Both the position numbers and the translations under genes were made by a program. From Arthrobacter sp. KBS0703 (lineage in GTDB: Bacteria; Actinomycetota; Actinomycetes; Actinomycetales; Micrococcaceae), in the NCBI RefSeq assembly GCF_002008315.2, contig NZ_MVDG02000001.1:2604001-2668000 (forward strand): a stretch of 64,000 nt of DNA. The letters run 5' to 3'. This document shows positions 50,700-60,769 of the stretch, piece by piece (position 1 is the first letter of the stretch; every line of letters starts with the position of its first letter). The notes under the pieces are model-generated. The model was given only the letters and a program-made list of their open reading frames with translations, made no database searches and was not told the origin of the DNA.

Positions 50700-52085
50700 C
50701 TAACTGGTCGGTCCGCCCGGGTCCACCTTGTCCAGCACGCCGGTCTCGGTCTCGTCCCGGCTCCCGTCTGAACCCCGGTACACGCGGCGCAGCTGGATGG
50801 CGGCGGCCACAATGATGGCCAGGAAGAGTCCGCCGAAACCTAGGACCACGGCGGCTGGCAGTGCGCTGTCGAGCCGGGACGGCGGCTGGGCCACAGGGAC
50901 GGTCGCCTCGGGCAGGGTGGGGTGGGCGCTCGGCGCCTCGGCTGGTGGAACAGGAGTGGGCGTGGCAAGGTTTCCGCGGCGGTGCACGCGGATCCAGTCT
51001 GAGATAGACCCCAGCGGATTGCTTTGGGTCTCGGCGACGTTCTCCGTCAGTGCCGCCTCCGCGTTGAGCACGCCGAAGCCGTAGAGCGGATCCTTGCCCG
51101 GGGCGCCCGCGTCCTTGGCCGTGGAGACGATCCGGTTGATGACCTGCTTGGCGCTCATCTGCGGCCACTTGGACCGGATCAGGGCGGCTACGCCGGACAC
51201 GATGGGGGTGGCTCCTGATGTTCCGGCCCATTCGGCGTAGCTGCCTCCCGGAAGCCCTCCGACGAGTTTCTCCGCCGGAGCCGCAACGCCGATGCTGATG
51301 CCCTGGGAGGACGAGTCGGTGCTGGCGGCGCCGCCGCGGTCCAGGCCGGCCACGGTCAGCACGCCGGGGATGGTGGCCGGCGCCCCAACCTGCACGTTTC
51401 CGCCGACCCTGTTGCCTGCCGCCGCGACGATCACCACGTCTTTCTGTTCGGCATACAGGAATGCGGCGTCCCAGCTCTGCGGCCATTCCGGGGAAGTGCT
51501 GCCCAGCGAAATGTTGATGACTTTCGCGCCGTTGTCCACGGCCCAGCGGACGGCCTCCGGGATCTGGTCCTGGTCGCTTTTTCCGCCGGGATTGGCCGAG
51601 CCGAGCCACGTTGAAACGGAGAGGATCTCGGCTTCAGGTGCCACACCCATGATGCCGTCCGGCATGTTCTTGGACGGCGTGGCGCTGGGGCTGGGTTTTG
51701 CGCTGGCGGCCTTCTTGGGCTGGTGCCCGCGGCCGGCAAGCATGGTGGCCACGAGCGTGCCGTGTTCGGGCTTGGCGCCGATGCTCTTCCGCCCGTCGCT
51801 GGTTCCCGCGCCGGAGACGTCATGCCCGCCAGCAAGGACGCCTTTGAGATCCGGGTGGTTGGCGTCCACGCCGCTGTCGATCACGGCCACCTTGACGTTG
51901 GCTCCCTTGGAGACCTCCCACGCCTTGGTGATGCCGGCTTCCTTGAGCCAATACTCCTTGTCGCGCCAGGTGTCGGCCTGCGCCGCGGGGGCTGTTGCGA
52001 CCACCGTGGCAGCGATGCCCCCGATGATCGTCGCCGACAGGAGAGCCGAGACCGTCCGGCGGAGCCGGGCTGTTGCTCTGGTCAT
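50700..52085 (-). CDS. S8 family subtilisin-like serine protease, membrane-anchored (mycosin-like)
   Basis: A 461-aa exported protease. Signal peptide (ALLSATIIGGIAATVVATAPAAQA, ending near 37). Catalytic triad: Asp in VAVIDSGVD near 66-74, His in PEHGTLVATMLAG near 105-117, Ser in GTSGATPIVSGVAAL near 290-304. A Pro-rich linker and C-terminal helix (LPAAVVLGFGGLFLAIIVAAAI near 408-429) anchor it with the protease outside. The layout resembles type VII secretion mycosins, but no ESX genes are in the window, so that link is only structural. Confidence 0.9.
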   Translation of the reverse strand: MTRATARLRRTVSALLSATIIGGIAATVVATAPAAQADTWRDKEYWLKEAGITKAWEVSKGANVKVAVIDSGVDANHPDLKGVLAGGHDVSGAGTSDGRKSIGAKPEHGTLVATMLAGRGHQPKKAASAKPSPSATPSKNMPDGIMGVAPEAEILSVSTWLGSANPGGKSDQDQIPEAVRWAVDNGAKVINISLGSTSPEWPQSWDAAFLYAEQKDVVIVAAAGNRVGGNVQVGAPATIPGVLTVAGLDRGGAASTDSSSQGISIGVAAPAEKLVGGLPGGSYAEWAGTSGATPIVSGVAALIRSKWPQMSAKQVINRIVSTAKDAGAPGKDPLYGFGVLNAEAALTENVAETQSNPLGSISDWIRVHRRGNLATPTPVPPAEAPSAHPTLPEATVPVAQPPSRLDSALPAAVVLGFGGLFLAIIVAAAIQLRRVYRGSDGSRDETETGVLDKVDPGGPTS

Positions 52086-52118
52086 TCAAGATCCAATACT
52101 CGGTTGGCTGGTGCCTGA

Positions 52119-53066
52119 CTAGCTGACACTCAGGGCAATTCCGTCAAGAATATCGTGCTCGCTGGCGGTGGCCGTAATGATGCGGCCGCCGCTCAGCTCA
52201 CCCATCCTGGTGAGGATCCGCCGCCAGACCAGGGCGCCGGCGCCGATCACGTCTACCCTGCCCGGGTGCATGTAGGGCAGTTCCGCGCGCTGCGCCCTGG
52301 TCATCTCCAGCAGGTCCGTCGCTGCCGCCTGGATGGTGCCGATGGACAGTTCGGCTCCGTGAATGGCTGCCGGCAGGTACCCCGGAAGCTTCAGCGCATG
52401 CGCGGTGATGGTGGTGATGGAACCGGCAACCCCGACGACGGCGGTGCTGCGTTCCAGCGGAACGTCCAGCCCCGCTTCGGTGATGGCGGCGTCGACGTCG
52501 GCTTCCGCTGCGGCGACCTGCTCGGCAGTGGGCGGATCTCCCTTGAGATGGCGTTCGGTGAGCCTGACGCAGCCGATGTCCACGGACCTGGCGGCCAGCA
52601 CTCCCCCGGCATCGCCCAGCACGAACTCCGTGCTGCCGCCGCCCAGGTCCACCACCAGCACGCGGTCATCGCCCGCGATTGGCAGGACGCTGCTGGCCCC
52701 GGCAAAGGACAGGGCTGCTTCCTCGTCACCGGAGATCACTTCGGGTTCGACGCCCAGGAGGCTGCGGATGCCGTCCACGAATACCTGGCGGTTGCGGGCG
52801 TCCCGGCTGGCGGAGGTTGCCACGAAGCGGACTCTCTCGGCACTGTACTGGCGGATCAGCTCTGCATACTCCGCGGTGGCCGCAAACGTGCGCTCCAGCG
52901 CCTCGGGCGCCAGCTCGCCGGTGGCATCCACGCCCTGGCCCAGCCGCACCACACGCATGTCCCGCACGAGGTCGGTGAGTTTCGTGGTCCCGTTGCTGCG
53001 GTCCACGTCGGCGATCAGCAGGCGGATGGAGTTGGTGCCGCAGTCGATGGCGGCAACGGTGGTCAT
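52119..53066 (-). CDS. ppx: Ppx/GppA phosphatase family protein (exopolyphosphatase)
   Basis: A 315-aa actin-fold phosphatase acting on polyphosphate or pppGpp. VAAIDCGTNSIRLLIADV at 4-21 is phosphate loop 1, FVATSASRDARN near 85-96 is conserved, and VVDLGGGSTEFVLG near 143-156 is loop 2. This is the short two-domain form common in Actinobacteria, some of which have weak or no GppA activity. It overlaps the upstream DUF501 gene by 4 bp. Confidence 0.92.
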   Translation of the reverse strand: MTTVAAIDCGTNSIRLLIADVDRSNGTTKLTDLVRDMRVVRLGQGVDATGELAPEALERTFAATAEYAELIRQYSAERVRFVATSASRDARNRQVFVDGIRSLLGVEPEVISGDEEAALSFAGASSVLPIAGDDRVLVVDLGGGSTEFVLGDAGGVLAARSVDIGCVRLTERHLKGDPPTAEQVAAAEADVDAAITEAGLDVPLERSTAVVGVAGSITTITAHALKLPGYLPAAIHGAELSIGTIQAAATDLLEMTRAQRAELPYMHPGRVDVIGAGALVWRRILTRMGELSGGRIITATASEHDILDGIALSVS

Positions 53067-53773
53067 TTTCCTGCCTCCGTGGCGGTCTCATGGCCTGCGG
53101 ACTCGTGGCCTGCGGCCTCCTGGGCCGCGGCCTTCCTGACCGGCGCAGGCCGCCCGACGATGGCGGGGAGGCCCTGGGGCCCGTGGCGGCTGAGGTCCCG
53201 GGACGGCGCTTCGCCGTCGGTGTCCCACGCGCCGTCACAGTAGCAGCGGTCGGCCGTCCACCACTCGGCGATGGCGGCGATGGCCTCGTCGCCGAGGGGG
53301 TTGACGCCGTGACCGGCCGCGAGCGAGTGCCCCACGAGGACGTGGAGGCACTTGACGCGGGTGGGCATTCCTCCGGCCGAGACGCCGTCGATTTCGGGGA
53401 CCTCAGCGATGCCGGAGCGGGCACCGATCGCAGCGCGTGCCGCCAGGTACGCCTCGTGGGCAGCCCGGTAGGCGGCTGCCAGCGGCTCGTCCGCGGTCAG
53501 CCGGTCATTCATCTCGTTCATGAGGCCCGCAGCTTCCAGCCGGGACACGGCGGACGTGATGACGGGGTGCGTCAGGTAGAAGGTGGTGGGGAACGGGGTC
53601 CCGTTACTCAGGCGCGGAGCCGTGGCGGCCACGAGGGGGTTGCCGCAGACGCAGCGCGCCGGGATCTCAACGACGTCGCGGACGGGCCTCCCGAGCTGGC
53701 GGCTGAGCACATCAAGGTCGTGTGCCGATGGCTGGCTGGATTCCTCCGGCGCGGTTGCCGTGTTCTCGTCCAC
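53063..53773 (-). CDS. DUF501 domain-containing protein
   Basis: A 236-aa cytoplasmic protein. LSRQLGRPVRDVVEIPARCVCGNPLVAAT near 24-52 starts the DUF501 domain. PTTFYLTHPVITSAVSRLEAAG, VKCLHVLVGHSLAAGHGVNPLGDEA and DRCYCDGAW carry conserved Cys/His residues that could bind metal. Function is unknown. The order eno - divIC - DUF501 - ppx is strongly conserved in Actinobacteria. The C-terminus adds about 40 Ala/Glu-rich residues. Confidence 0.92.
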   Translation of the reverse strand: MDENTATAPEESSQPSAHDLDVLSRQLGRPVRDVVEIPARCVCGNPLVAATAPRLSNGTPFPTTFYLTHPVITSAVSRLEAAGLMNEMNDRLTADEPLAAAYRAAHEAYLAARAAIGARSGIAEVPEIDGVSAGGMPTRVKCLHVLVGHSLAAGHGVNPLGDEAIAAIAEWWTADRCYCDGAWDTDGEAPSRDLSRHGPQGLPAIVGRPAPVRKAAAQEAAGHESAGHETATEAGK

Positions 53774-53842
53774 TGGCGCGGCCGTCCTTCCTGCCCGGTT
53801 CTGGCCGCCTCCTTTGAGGCAGTCCCGCGGCGGGCGCCGCTC

Positions 53843-54568
53843 CTAGTCTGTTGCCGAGCGCCTGATGGACTCCCACAGGGAATCCACCCACGGCAGGTCG
53901 GCGGGGTCTTGTGCTGCTGCTGCACCGGGCTGGCTGCCTGACGCGCCGGCCGGCAGATCGCTGCCGAACACCCAGTAGCCGGTCTCTCCCGGCATAACCA
54001 TGTTAATGCGGTCCCGGGCCTGTTGCTTGACGTAGTTCGGATCCTGCCAGCGCGAGACCTGCCGTTTGAGGTTGTCCTGGTCCGCCTTGCTGGCCGCGAT
54101 ATCCGCTTCCAGCGCCGCAATTTCGGCGCGCTTGTCAATGAAGATCTTTACGGTGGGCGCCAGCATGATGGTGATGGCAATCATGACGACGGCCAGCGCC
54201 AGCATGCGCCCGGAGAAGGCCTTTGCAGGGACCGGGTCGAGGGATTCGTCGGCCGCTGCAGTCCCGGCGGATGCGGACTTCACGCGACCGTTCCCGGCGG
54301 TTCCCTTCACCCGTTCCTTGGCCGGCCCGGTGCTGACGGGGGTACTCTTTGCTGCACCCTTGGCGTTCGCTGGCCCGGCAGATGTCGCGCTCGAGTCCCT
54401 TTCCCGGGCGGCTTCCCCCCGGCCGTGCGCAGCGTCCGCCGCGCGGTGCGTGTCTCCCGGACGGTGGCCGCCGAAGTCCGCCTGGATGACGTCGCCCCCG
54501 GCGGAGCCGGGGTGGGACTGCGGTGCTGCTGGGGTCACCCGGGGAACTTTGGGACGGCGGGTAGCCAT
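53843..54568 (-). CDS. FtsB/DivIC-type septum formation initiator
   Basis: A 241-aa division protein. A long disordered Ser/Thr/Pro/Lys-rich cytoplasmic N-terminus (about 120 residues) precedes one membrane helix (MLALAVVMIAITIMLAPTV). The coiled coil follows (FIDKRAEIAALEADIAASKADQ), then the conserved RWQDPNYVKQQARDRINMVMPGE. DivIC homologues bridge early and late divisome proteins. ATG 54568 has an AGGAG site; the frame upstream to 54652 crosses the eno terminator and is not used. Confidence 0.9.
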   Translation of the reverse strand: MATRRPKVPRVTPAAPQSHPGSAGGDVIQADFGGHRPGDTHRAADAAHGRGEAARERDSSATSAGPANAKGAAKSTPVSTGPAKERVKGTAGNGRVKSASAGTAAADESLDPVPAKAFSGRMLALAVVMIAITIMLAPTVKIFIDKRAEIAALEADIAASKADQDNLKRQVSRWQDPNYVKQQARDRINMVMPGETGYWVFGSDLPAGASGSQPGAAAAQDPADLPWVDSLWESIRRSATD

Positions 54569-54630
54569 GACACTCCTGTGAACGTGTGGCGCTTGTCTGT
54601 GGCCTGGACGGGCAGCCACCTTAAACGAGA

Positions 54631-54666
54631 ACCGGTGGCTATGGTCTTTCAACCATAGCCACCGGT
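54631..54666 (-). terminator. Hairpin terminator after eno
   Basis: ACCGGTGGCTATGGT (54631-54645) and its exact complement (54652-54666), 15-bp stem and 6-nt loop, about 20 bp past the eno stop. Confidence 0.85.
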
Positions 54667-54685
54667 TACGGGTTTTCGCGGCTAA

Positions 54686-56035
<1,350 letters not shown>

Positions 56036-56088
56036 CTAGCGTAGTCGAGAGTGGTGCACGTTACGGAAACCTATCCATCACCCGGACG

Positions 56089-56778
56089 TCATGATCCCGG
56101 TGATTCCGTGTTTTGGTACCGCCGCACGGCCCCGCGGAGGGCGCGTTCGGCGTCGAATCCCCTGCTACGGGCGGAGCCGACGATGGCGAGCAGCAGCTCG
56201 CCTAGCTGGTTCTCGGTGTCGCAGGTTTCGGCAAGCTCAACGAGCGGATGGGCAAGCCCAACGTTCGGTGCCCGGCCTGCCCTTTGTGCCCGATCGAGGG
56301 TCTTCTGCGCCCGGGCAAGCGCAGGCAACGCACCCGGGATGCCCTCAAAATGGTTGAGCCGTTCGGGCCGTTCGGCTTTCTTGACCGCGTCCCATTTCAG
56401 CACAATCTCCTCCACGGTGGCGGGGAAACTATCCTGCAGGGAGCCGTCCGGCCGGAAGACATGGGGGTTGCGGCGGATCATCTTGGCGGTAATGCCGCGG
56501 ACGACGTCGCCGAAAGCGAAGGTGCCGCGCTCCTCGGCAAGCCGGGCGTGCAGCACCACCTGGAGCAGCACATCACCCAGTTCGCCTTGGAGTTCCGCTT
56601 CATCGGCGCCCGTTTCGATGGTCTCGGCCACCTCATAAGCCTCCTCGAGGAGGTACTCCACGAGCGACCCGTGGGTGAGCGCCGCCATCCACGGGCAATG
56701 CTCGCGGAGGGCGGCGATCACGTCGAGAAGCTCCCCCACCGGCCCTTCGGCGGGCGCCTCGGACGGGGTTTCAGCCAA
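56089..56778 (-). CDS. mazG: MazG family nucleotide pyrophosphohydrolase
   Basis: A 229-aa all-alpha NTP pyrophosphohydrolase. LLDVIAALREHCPW then SLVEYLLEEAYEVAETIE near 45-62 is the first EExxE-type metal motif, and LQGELGDVLLQVVLHARLAEE near 71-91 the second (ExxD). It probably cleans oxidised or non-canonical nucleotides. The usual CPWD is CPWM here. TTG 56778 is the start, overlapping the adenosine deaminase stop by 8 bp. Codons for HPLVELAETC fall in a copy of the dispersed repeat (56224-56246), beyond the catalytic helices. Confidence 0.85.
   Translation of the reverse strand: MAETPSEAPAEGPVGELLDVIAALREHCPWMAALTHGSLVEYLLEEAYEVAETIETGADEAELQGELGDVLLQVVLHARLAEERGTFAFGDVVRGITAKMIRRNPHVFRPDGSLQDSFPATVEEIVLKWDAVKKAERPERLNHFEGIPGALPALARAQKTLDRAQRAGRAPNVGLAHPLVELAETCDTENQLGELLLAIVGSARSRGFDAERALRGAVRRYQNTESPGS
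56224..56246. repeat. Dispersed-repeat-like sequence inside mazG
   Basis: GGTTTCGGCAAGCTCAACG then AGCG matches 21 of 23 positions with the intergenic copy at 23134-23156. It is read in frame as PLVELAET on the mazG strand. Confidence 0.45.
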
Positions 56779-57922
56779 GGTTGGCGTAGGCGTCGTTGAT
56801 GTACTCCACCAGTGCTTCCCTTTCCTCCAGCGGCAGGAAGGAGGCCTCAGCGGCGTTGAGCGTGAGTTCCAGCAGGTCGTCGAGGTCATAGTCGAACGTC
56901 TCCACGAGCAGCTCGAACTCGTCGGTGAGCGTCACGCCGCTCATGAGGCGGTTGTCCGTGTTGATGGTGACGTTGAAGCCGAGCTGGTAGAGCATGTCGA
57001 GCGGGTGGCTTTCGATGCCTTCGCCGAAGCCCGCGATGGCGCCTGTCTGAAGGTTGGAGGACGGGCAGATTTCCAGGGCGATGCCGCGGTCGCGGACCCA
57101 GCTGGAGAGGTTGCCCAGCGTCACGAGGCCGATGTTGTCATCGGTTTCGTCATCGTCATCGGCGTCTTCGTCCTCGAACTCCACCATGATGTCCTCGGCA
57201 ATGCGGACGCCGTGGCCAAGGCGGAGCGCCCGGCCGTCCACAAGCGCCGACTGGATGCTCTCGAGGCCAGCTGCCTCGCCCGCATGGACCGTGGCGGGGA
57301 AGTTGTTCTCAGCCAGGAACGTGAATGCCTCACGGAAACGCGAGGGAAGGAAGCCATCTTCGGCTCCGGCAATGTCGAAGCCGACGGCGCCCTTGTCACG
57401 ATGGCGGACGGCGAGTTCGGCGATTTCCTGGCCGCGGTCGGCGTGGCGCATGGCGGTGATCAGCTGTCCCACCTGGATCTCACGTCCGGTCTCGGCAACA
57501 GCGTCTACCCCGGCTTCCAGGCCTTCCTGGACGGCCTCGACGGCTTCGTCCAGGGTCAGGCCCTGCTGCAGGTGCTGCTCCGGCGCCCAGCGGACCTCGC
57601 CGTACACCACGCCGTCGTCCGCGAGGTCCTCCACGAATTCCTTGGCCACCCGGGCCAGGCTTTCCTTGGTCTGCATCACGGCGACAGTGTGGTCGAAAGT
57701 CTCGAGGTAGCGGACCAGGGAGCCGGAATCCGCGGACTCGCGGAACCACACGCCGAGCGCAGTGGGGTCGGTCGAGGGGAGCGTGTGGCCAGCGGCCTCG
57801 GCCAGCTCAATGATGGTGGCCGGGCGGAGTCCCCCGTCCAGGTGGTCGTGAAGGGAAACCTTGGGAAGGCTCTTCAGGTCGAAGTCTAGGGCAGGGGCAG
57901 CGTCAACGATTGGCTCAGTCAC
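56771..57922 (-). CDS. add: Adenosine deaminase
   Basis: A 383-aa zinc enzyme converting adenosine to inosine. Zinc ligands H25 and H27 are in SLHDHLDGG. VHAGEAAGLESI near 215-226 holds the third His and the catalytic Glu, LGHGVRI near 237 the next His, and NTDNRLMSG the Asp pair. An acidic insertion (EFEDEDADDDDETDDN, near 249-264) separates the last two motifs and is not part of the usual core. It overlaps mazG by 8 bp and heads a salvage gene set shared with cdd and the pyrimidine phosphorylase. Confidence 0.94.
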   Translation of the reverse strand: MTEPIVDAAPALDFDLKSLPKVSLHDHLDGGLRPATIIELAEAAGHTLPSTDPTALGVWFRESADSGSLVRYLETFDHTVAVMQTKESLARVAKEFVEDLADDGVVYGEVRWAPEQHLQQGLTLDEAVEAVQEGLEAGVDAVAETGREIQVGQLITAMRHADRGQEIAELAVRHRDKGAVGFDIAGAEDGFLPSRFREAFTFLAENNFPATVHAGEAAGLESIQSALVDGRALRLGHGVRIAEDIMVEFEDEDADDDDETDDNIGLVTLGNLSSWVRDRGIALEICPSSNLQTGAIAGFGEGIESHPLDMLYQLGFNVTINTDNRLMSGVTLTDEFELLVETFDYDLDDLLELTLNAAEASFLPLEEREALVEYINDAYANLG

Positions 57923-57979
57923 GTACCAACTCTAGGGTTGGACCGCCTGCAATGCCAACGGCCTTCCCGCGTCCCCGGT

Positions 57980-58765
57980 TTAGCGCCCGGATTCGGCGTC
58001 GGCCGCAGCCGCGACAGGCACGGCGCGGGCCATGCGGCCGGCATCGCCTGTTCCGTCAACGGTGCTTTCAGCGCCCCTTTCGGGCTCCTCCGCCCGGGTT
58101 TCCGGTGCCGTGACGGCGTCGTTGCGTCCGAGCCTCTTGTGCCACCAGCGGAGCATGTGGTCGATGAAGATTCCCAGGATGATGGCGAAGACAACGGCAA
58201 TGCCCGCACCGAGAAGCGGATAGTCGTGCAGCAACGAAAACGAACTGGCCACGATCCCGATACCGATGGAATACCCTACCCACGTGAGGCAGGCGAAGGC
58301 GTCCAGCACGAAGAACCGGCGGTGTGGGAATCCAGTGGTGCCGGCGACGTAGTTGACCGCCACGCGTCCCCAGGGGATGTAGCGTGCCGTGAAGATGAGC
58401 ACGGCCCCGCGCTTTTCGAGTTCGTAGCGTGCCCAGCCGAAGGCCTTCTGAACTTTCGGCCGGCGCATCCACTTCCAGCGGTCCAAGCCGATCTTCCGTC
58501 CCAGGAGGTAGGCCATGTTATCGCCGGCCATGGCGCCTACGAGCGCCGTCAGCCCGAGAACCCAAAGGTTAGGATTGCCGCTGTTCCGCGAGAAGGCCGA
58601 CAGCGCAACAATGAGCGTCTCGCTGGGAACGACCATTGCAAAGCCGTCCACGAAAAAGAACACGAGCAATACAGGGTAAATCCACCACTGACCCGCTGCA
58701 TGGAGCACGGCCTCATTAATAAACTCCACGCGGGTGTTGCTCCTAGCGGAAAATGACCAAAACAA
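57980..58765 (-). CDS. DedA family (VTT domain) membrane protein
   Basis: A 261-aa protein with about five helices. FVDGFAMVVPSETLIVALSAF near 38-58, GAMAGDNMAYLLGRKIG near 77-93, and ARYIPWGRVAVNYVAGTTGF near 128-147 (the R..PxxR motif). Recent work links DedA/DUF368 families to recycling undecaprenyl phosphate; other members affect membrane potential. The C-terminus is a ~50-residue charged tail. It is paired with a second DedA gene 68 bp upstream. Confidence 0.9.
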   Translation of the reverse strand: MFWSFSARSNTRVEFINEAVLHAAGQWWIYPVLLVFFFVDGFAMVVPSETLIVALSAFSRNSGNPNLWVLGLTALVGAMAGDNMAYLLGRKIGLDRWKWMRRPKVQKAFGWARYELEKRGAVLIFTARYIPWGRVAVNYVAGTTGFPHRRFFVLDAFACLTWVGYSIGIGIVASSFSLLHDYPLLGAGIAVVFAIILGIFIDHMLRWWHKRLGRNDAVTAPETRAEEPERGAESTVDGTGDAGRMARAVPVAAAADAESGR

Positions 58766-58833
58766 TTAGTGACGCAAATCGCTCTTTAGTGTCCCATGGC
58801 CGCAGCATAGTCCGCTACGCCCTGCTCGGGAAA

Positions 58834-59451
58834 TTACCCCTCACTGGACGGATCCGGCAACCGCCCCCGCAACTTCGCCAACGCCATGTCCACCAGTATC
58901 CCCAGGACGATGGCGCAGGCTATGGCGATGGCGGCGCCGAGCAGGTGGTTGTGCTCGAACCACTGCCCGAAAAACAGTCCGATCGCCACGGAGTACGTGG
59001 CCCACAGACTGGCGGACAGCACGGTCATCCCGATGAACCGTGGCCGCGAGTAATGCGTGGCGCCGGCGGTCAGGTTGACGGCTACCCGGCCGATCGGAAC
59101 AAACCGGGCCACGAGGATCAGTGACGCCGGACGCTTCCGCAGTTCGCGCCCGGCCCACCGGAACGCCCGCTGCATGCGCGGCCCCCGCATCCAGCGCCAG
59201 CGTGTGGTGCCGACGCCGCGGCCGATCAGGTAGGCGGTGTTGTCCCCCGTGAACGCCCCCAGGGCCGCGACGGCGATGAGGAGCCACGGGTTGGGGACAT
59301 GCGCCGTCGATGCGACGGCAGCAAGCCCCACCACGACGGATTCGCTGGGAATGGGCGGAAAAAAGCCGTCAATGACGCAGCAGGCCAGGACAAGGAGCAG
59401 GACCCAGGGCTGCCCGGCGGCAGCAAGGATGAAGTCGTTGATGGCCTGCAC
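58834..59451 (-). CDS. DedA family (VTT domain) membrane protein, second paralogue
   Basis: A 205-aa paralogue of the neighbouring DedA protein, without its long C-terminal tail. CCVIDGFFPPIPSESVVVGLAAV near 21-43, GAFTGDNTAYLIGRGVGTTRW near 64-84, and VARFVPIGRVAVNLTAGATHY near 112-132 are the matching motifs. The two copies have diverged, so the duplication is old or comes from separate lineages. It lies 4 bp after the pyrimidine phosphorylase gene and is probably co-transcribed with it. Confidence 0.9.
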   Translation of the reverse strand: MQAINDFILAAAGQPWVLLLVLACCVIDGFFPPIPSESVVVGLAAVASTAHVPNPWLLIAVAALGAFTGDNTAYLIGRGVGTTRWRWMRGPRMQRAFRWAGRELRKRPASLILVARFVPIGRVAVNLTAGATHYSRPRFIGMTVLSASLWATYSVAIGLFFGQWFEHNHLLGAAIAIACAIVLGILVDMALAKLRGRLPDPSSEG

Positions 59452-59455
59452 GGGT

Positions 59456-60769
59456 TCAGGCTATACGGTCAATGATCAGCTGCTGTGCCGGGCGCGAGCC
59501 TTCCGGCGCGATGGTGACGGCGTTGTCAAGTGCCTCCTTCGCCCGGGCGAACTTCTCGGGGGTGTCCGTCAGCAGGGTCATGAGCGGCTCGCCGGCGCGC
59601 ACGGCGGCGCCGGGCTTGGCGTGCATGCGGACTCCGGCGCCTGCCTGCACCGCGTCCTCCTTGCGGGCACGGCCTGCCCCCAGCCGCCAGGCGGCCACGC
59701 CGACTGCCATCGCATCAAGTTCCACGAGGACGCCGTCGGCCGGGGCGTAAATAGTCTCAGTTTCCCTGGCGACGGGCAGCTTCGCCCTCGGGTCTCCTCC
59801 CTGCGCCCCGATCATCCGGTTCCAGACGTCCATGGCCCGGCCGTCCTTGAGGGCTGCGGCGGGGTCGGCGTCGCGGATTCCGGCGCACGCCAGCATCTCC
59901 TCCGCGAGCCGGACGGTCAGTTCGACGACGTCCTCCGGGCCGCCGCCGGCCAGGACCTCGACGGATTCCTCCACCTCGATGGCGTTCCCCGCGGTCAGTC
60001 CCAGGGGCGTGTTCATGTTGGTCAGCAGCGCCACCGTGTTCACGCCGGCGTCCTTGCCGAGGGCCACCATGGTCTCGGCCAGCTCCCGCGCCCGTGCCTC
60101 GTCCTTCATGAACGCGCCGCTGCCCACCTTCACGTCGAGCACAAGCGAGCCCGTGCCCTCGGCTATTTTCTTGCTCATGATCGACGACGCGATCAGCGGA
60201 ATGGCCTCGACGGTTCCCGTGACGTCGCGGAGCGAATAGAGCTTCTTGTCCGCCGGGGCAAGGCCGGCACCGGCAGCGCAGATCACGGCGCCGACGTCCT
60301 GGAGCTGGGCCATCATCTCGTCGTTGCTCAGTGCGGCCCGCCAGCCCGGGATGGACTCCAACTTGTCGAGCGTGCCGCCGGTGTGGCCCAGCCCGCGTCC
60401 GGATAGCTGCGGAACCGCCACGCCGAAGACGGCCACGAGGGGCGCCAGCGGGAGCGTGATCTTGTCCCCCACGCCGCCCGTGGAGTGCTTGTCGCTCGTG
60501 GCCTTGACGCCGCCGTCGGGCCGCCGGAGGGCGGAGAAGTCCATCCGCTCGCCCGAGGCAATCATGGCAGCGGTCCAGCGGGAGATCTCCGACCGGTCCA
60601 TCCCGTTGAGCAGGATGGCCATGTTCAGCGCCGCCATCTGTTCGTCGGCGATGACGCCGCGCGTGTAGGCGTCGATCGTCCAGTCGATCTGTTCGGGGCT
60701 CAGGACGCCCTTGTCGCGCTTCGTACGGATGATGTCGACGGCGTCAAACGCCTCGGTCTTCTGGGTCAC
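59456..60769 (-). CDS. deoA: Pyrimidine-nucleoside (thymidine) phosphorylase
   Basis: A 437-aa enzyme splitting thymidine or uridine with phosphate into base and (deoxy)ribose-1-P. DKHSTGGVGDKITLPLAP near 82-99 is the phosphate loop, SGRGLGHTGGTLDKLESIPG near 112-131 the family signature, and SIMSKKIAEGTGSLVLDVKVGSGAF near 179-203 is conserved. The C-terminal PYNP domain is complete. GTG 60769 has GGAGG upstream; the longer frame to 61000 runs through cdd and is rejected. It overlaps cdd by 4 bp (GTGA). Confidence 0.94.
   Translation of the reverse strand: MTQKTEAFDAVDIIRTKRDKGVLSPEQIDWTIDAYTRGVIADEQMAALNMAILLNGMDRSEISRWTAAMIASGERMDFSALRRPDGGVKATSDKHSTGGVGDKITLPLAPLVAVFGVAVPQLSGRGLGHTGGTLDKLESIPGWRAALSNDEMMAQLQDVGAVICAAGAGLAPADKKLYSLRDVTGTVEAIPLIASSIMSKKIAEGTGSLVLDVKVGSGAFMKDEARARELAETMVALGKDAGVNTVALLTNMNTPLGLTAGNAIEVEESVEVLAGGGPEDVVELTVRLAEEMLACAGIRDADPAAALKDGRAMDVWNRMIGAQGGDPRAKLPVARETETIYAPADGVLVELDAMAVGVAAWRLGAGRARKEDAVQAGAGVRMHAKPGAAVRAGEPLMTLLTDTPEKFARAKEALDNAVTIAPEGSRPAQQLIIDRIA

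Noticed and set aside
50700..52085. Type VII secretion locus
   Set aside because: The subtilase is mycosin-like in layout, but no EccB-E, EsxA/B or PE/PPE-type genes are present.
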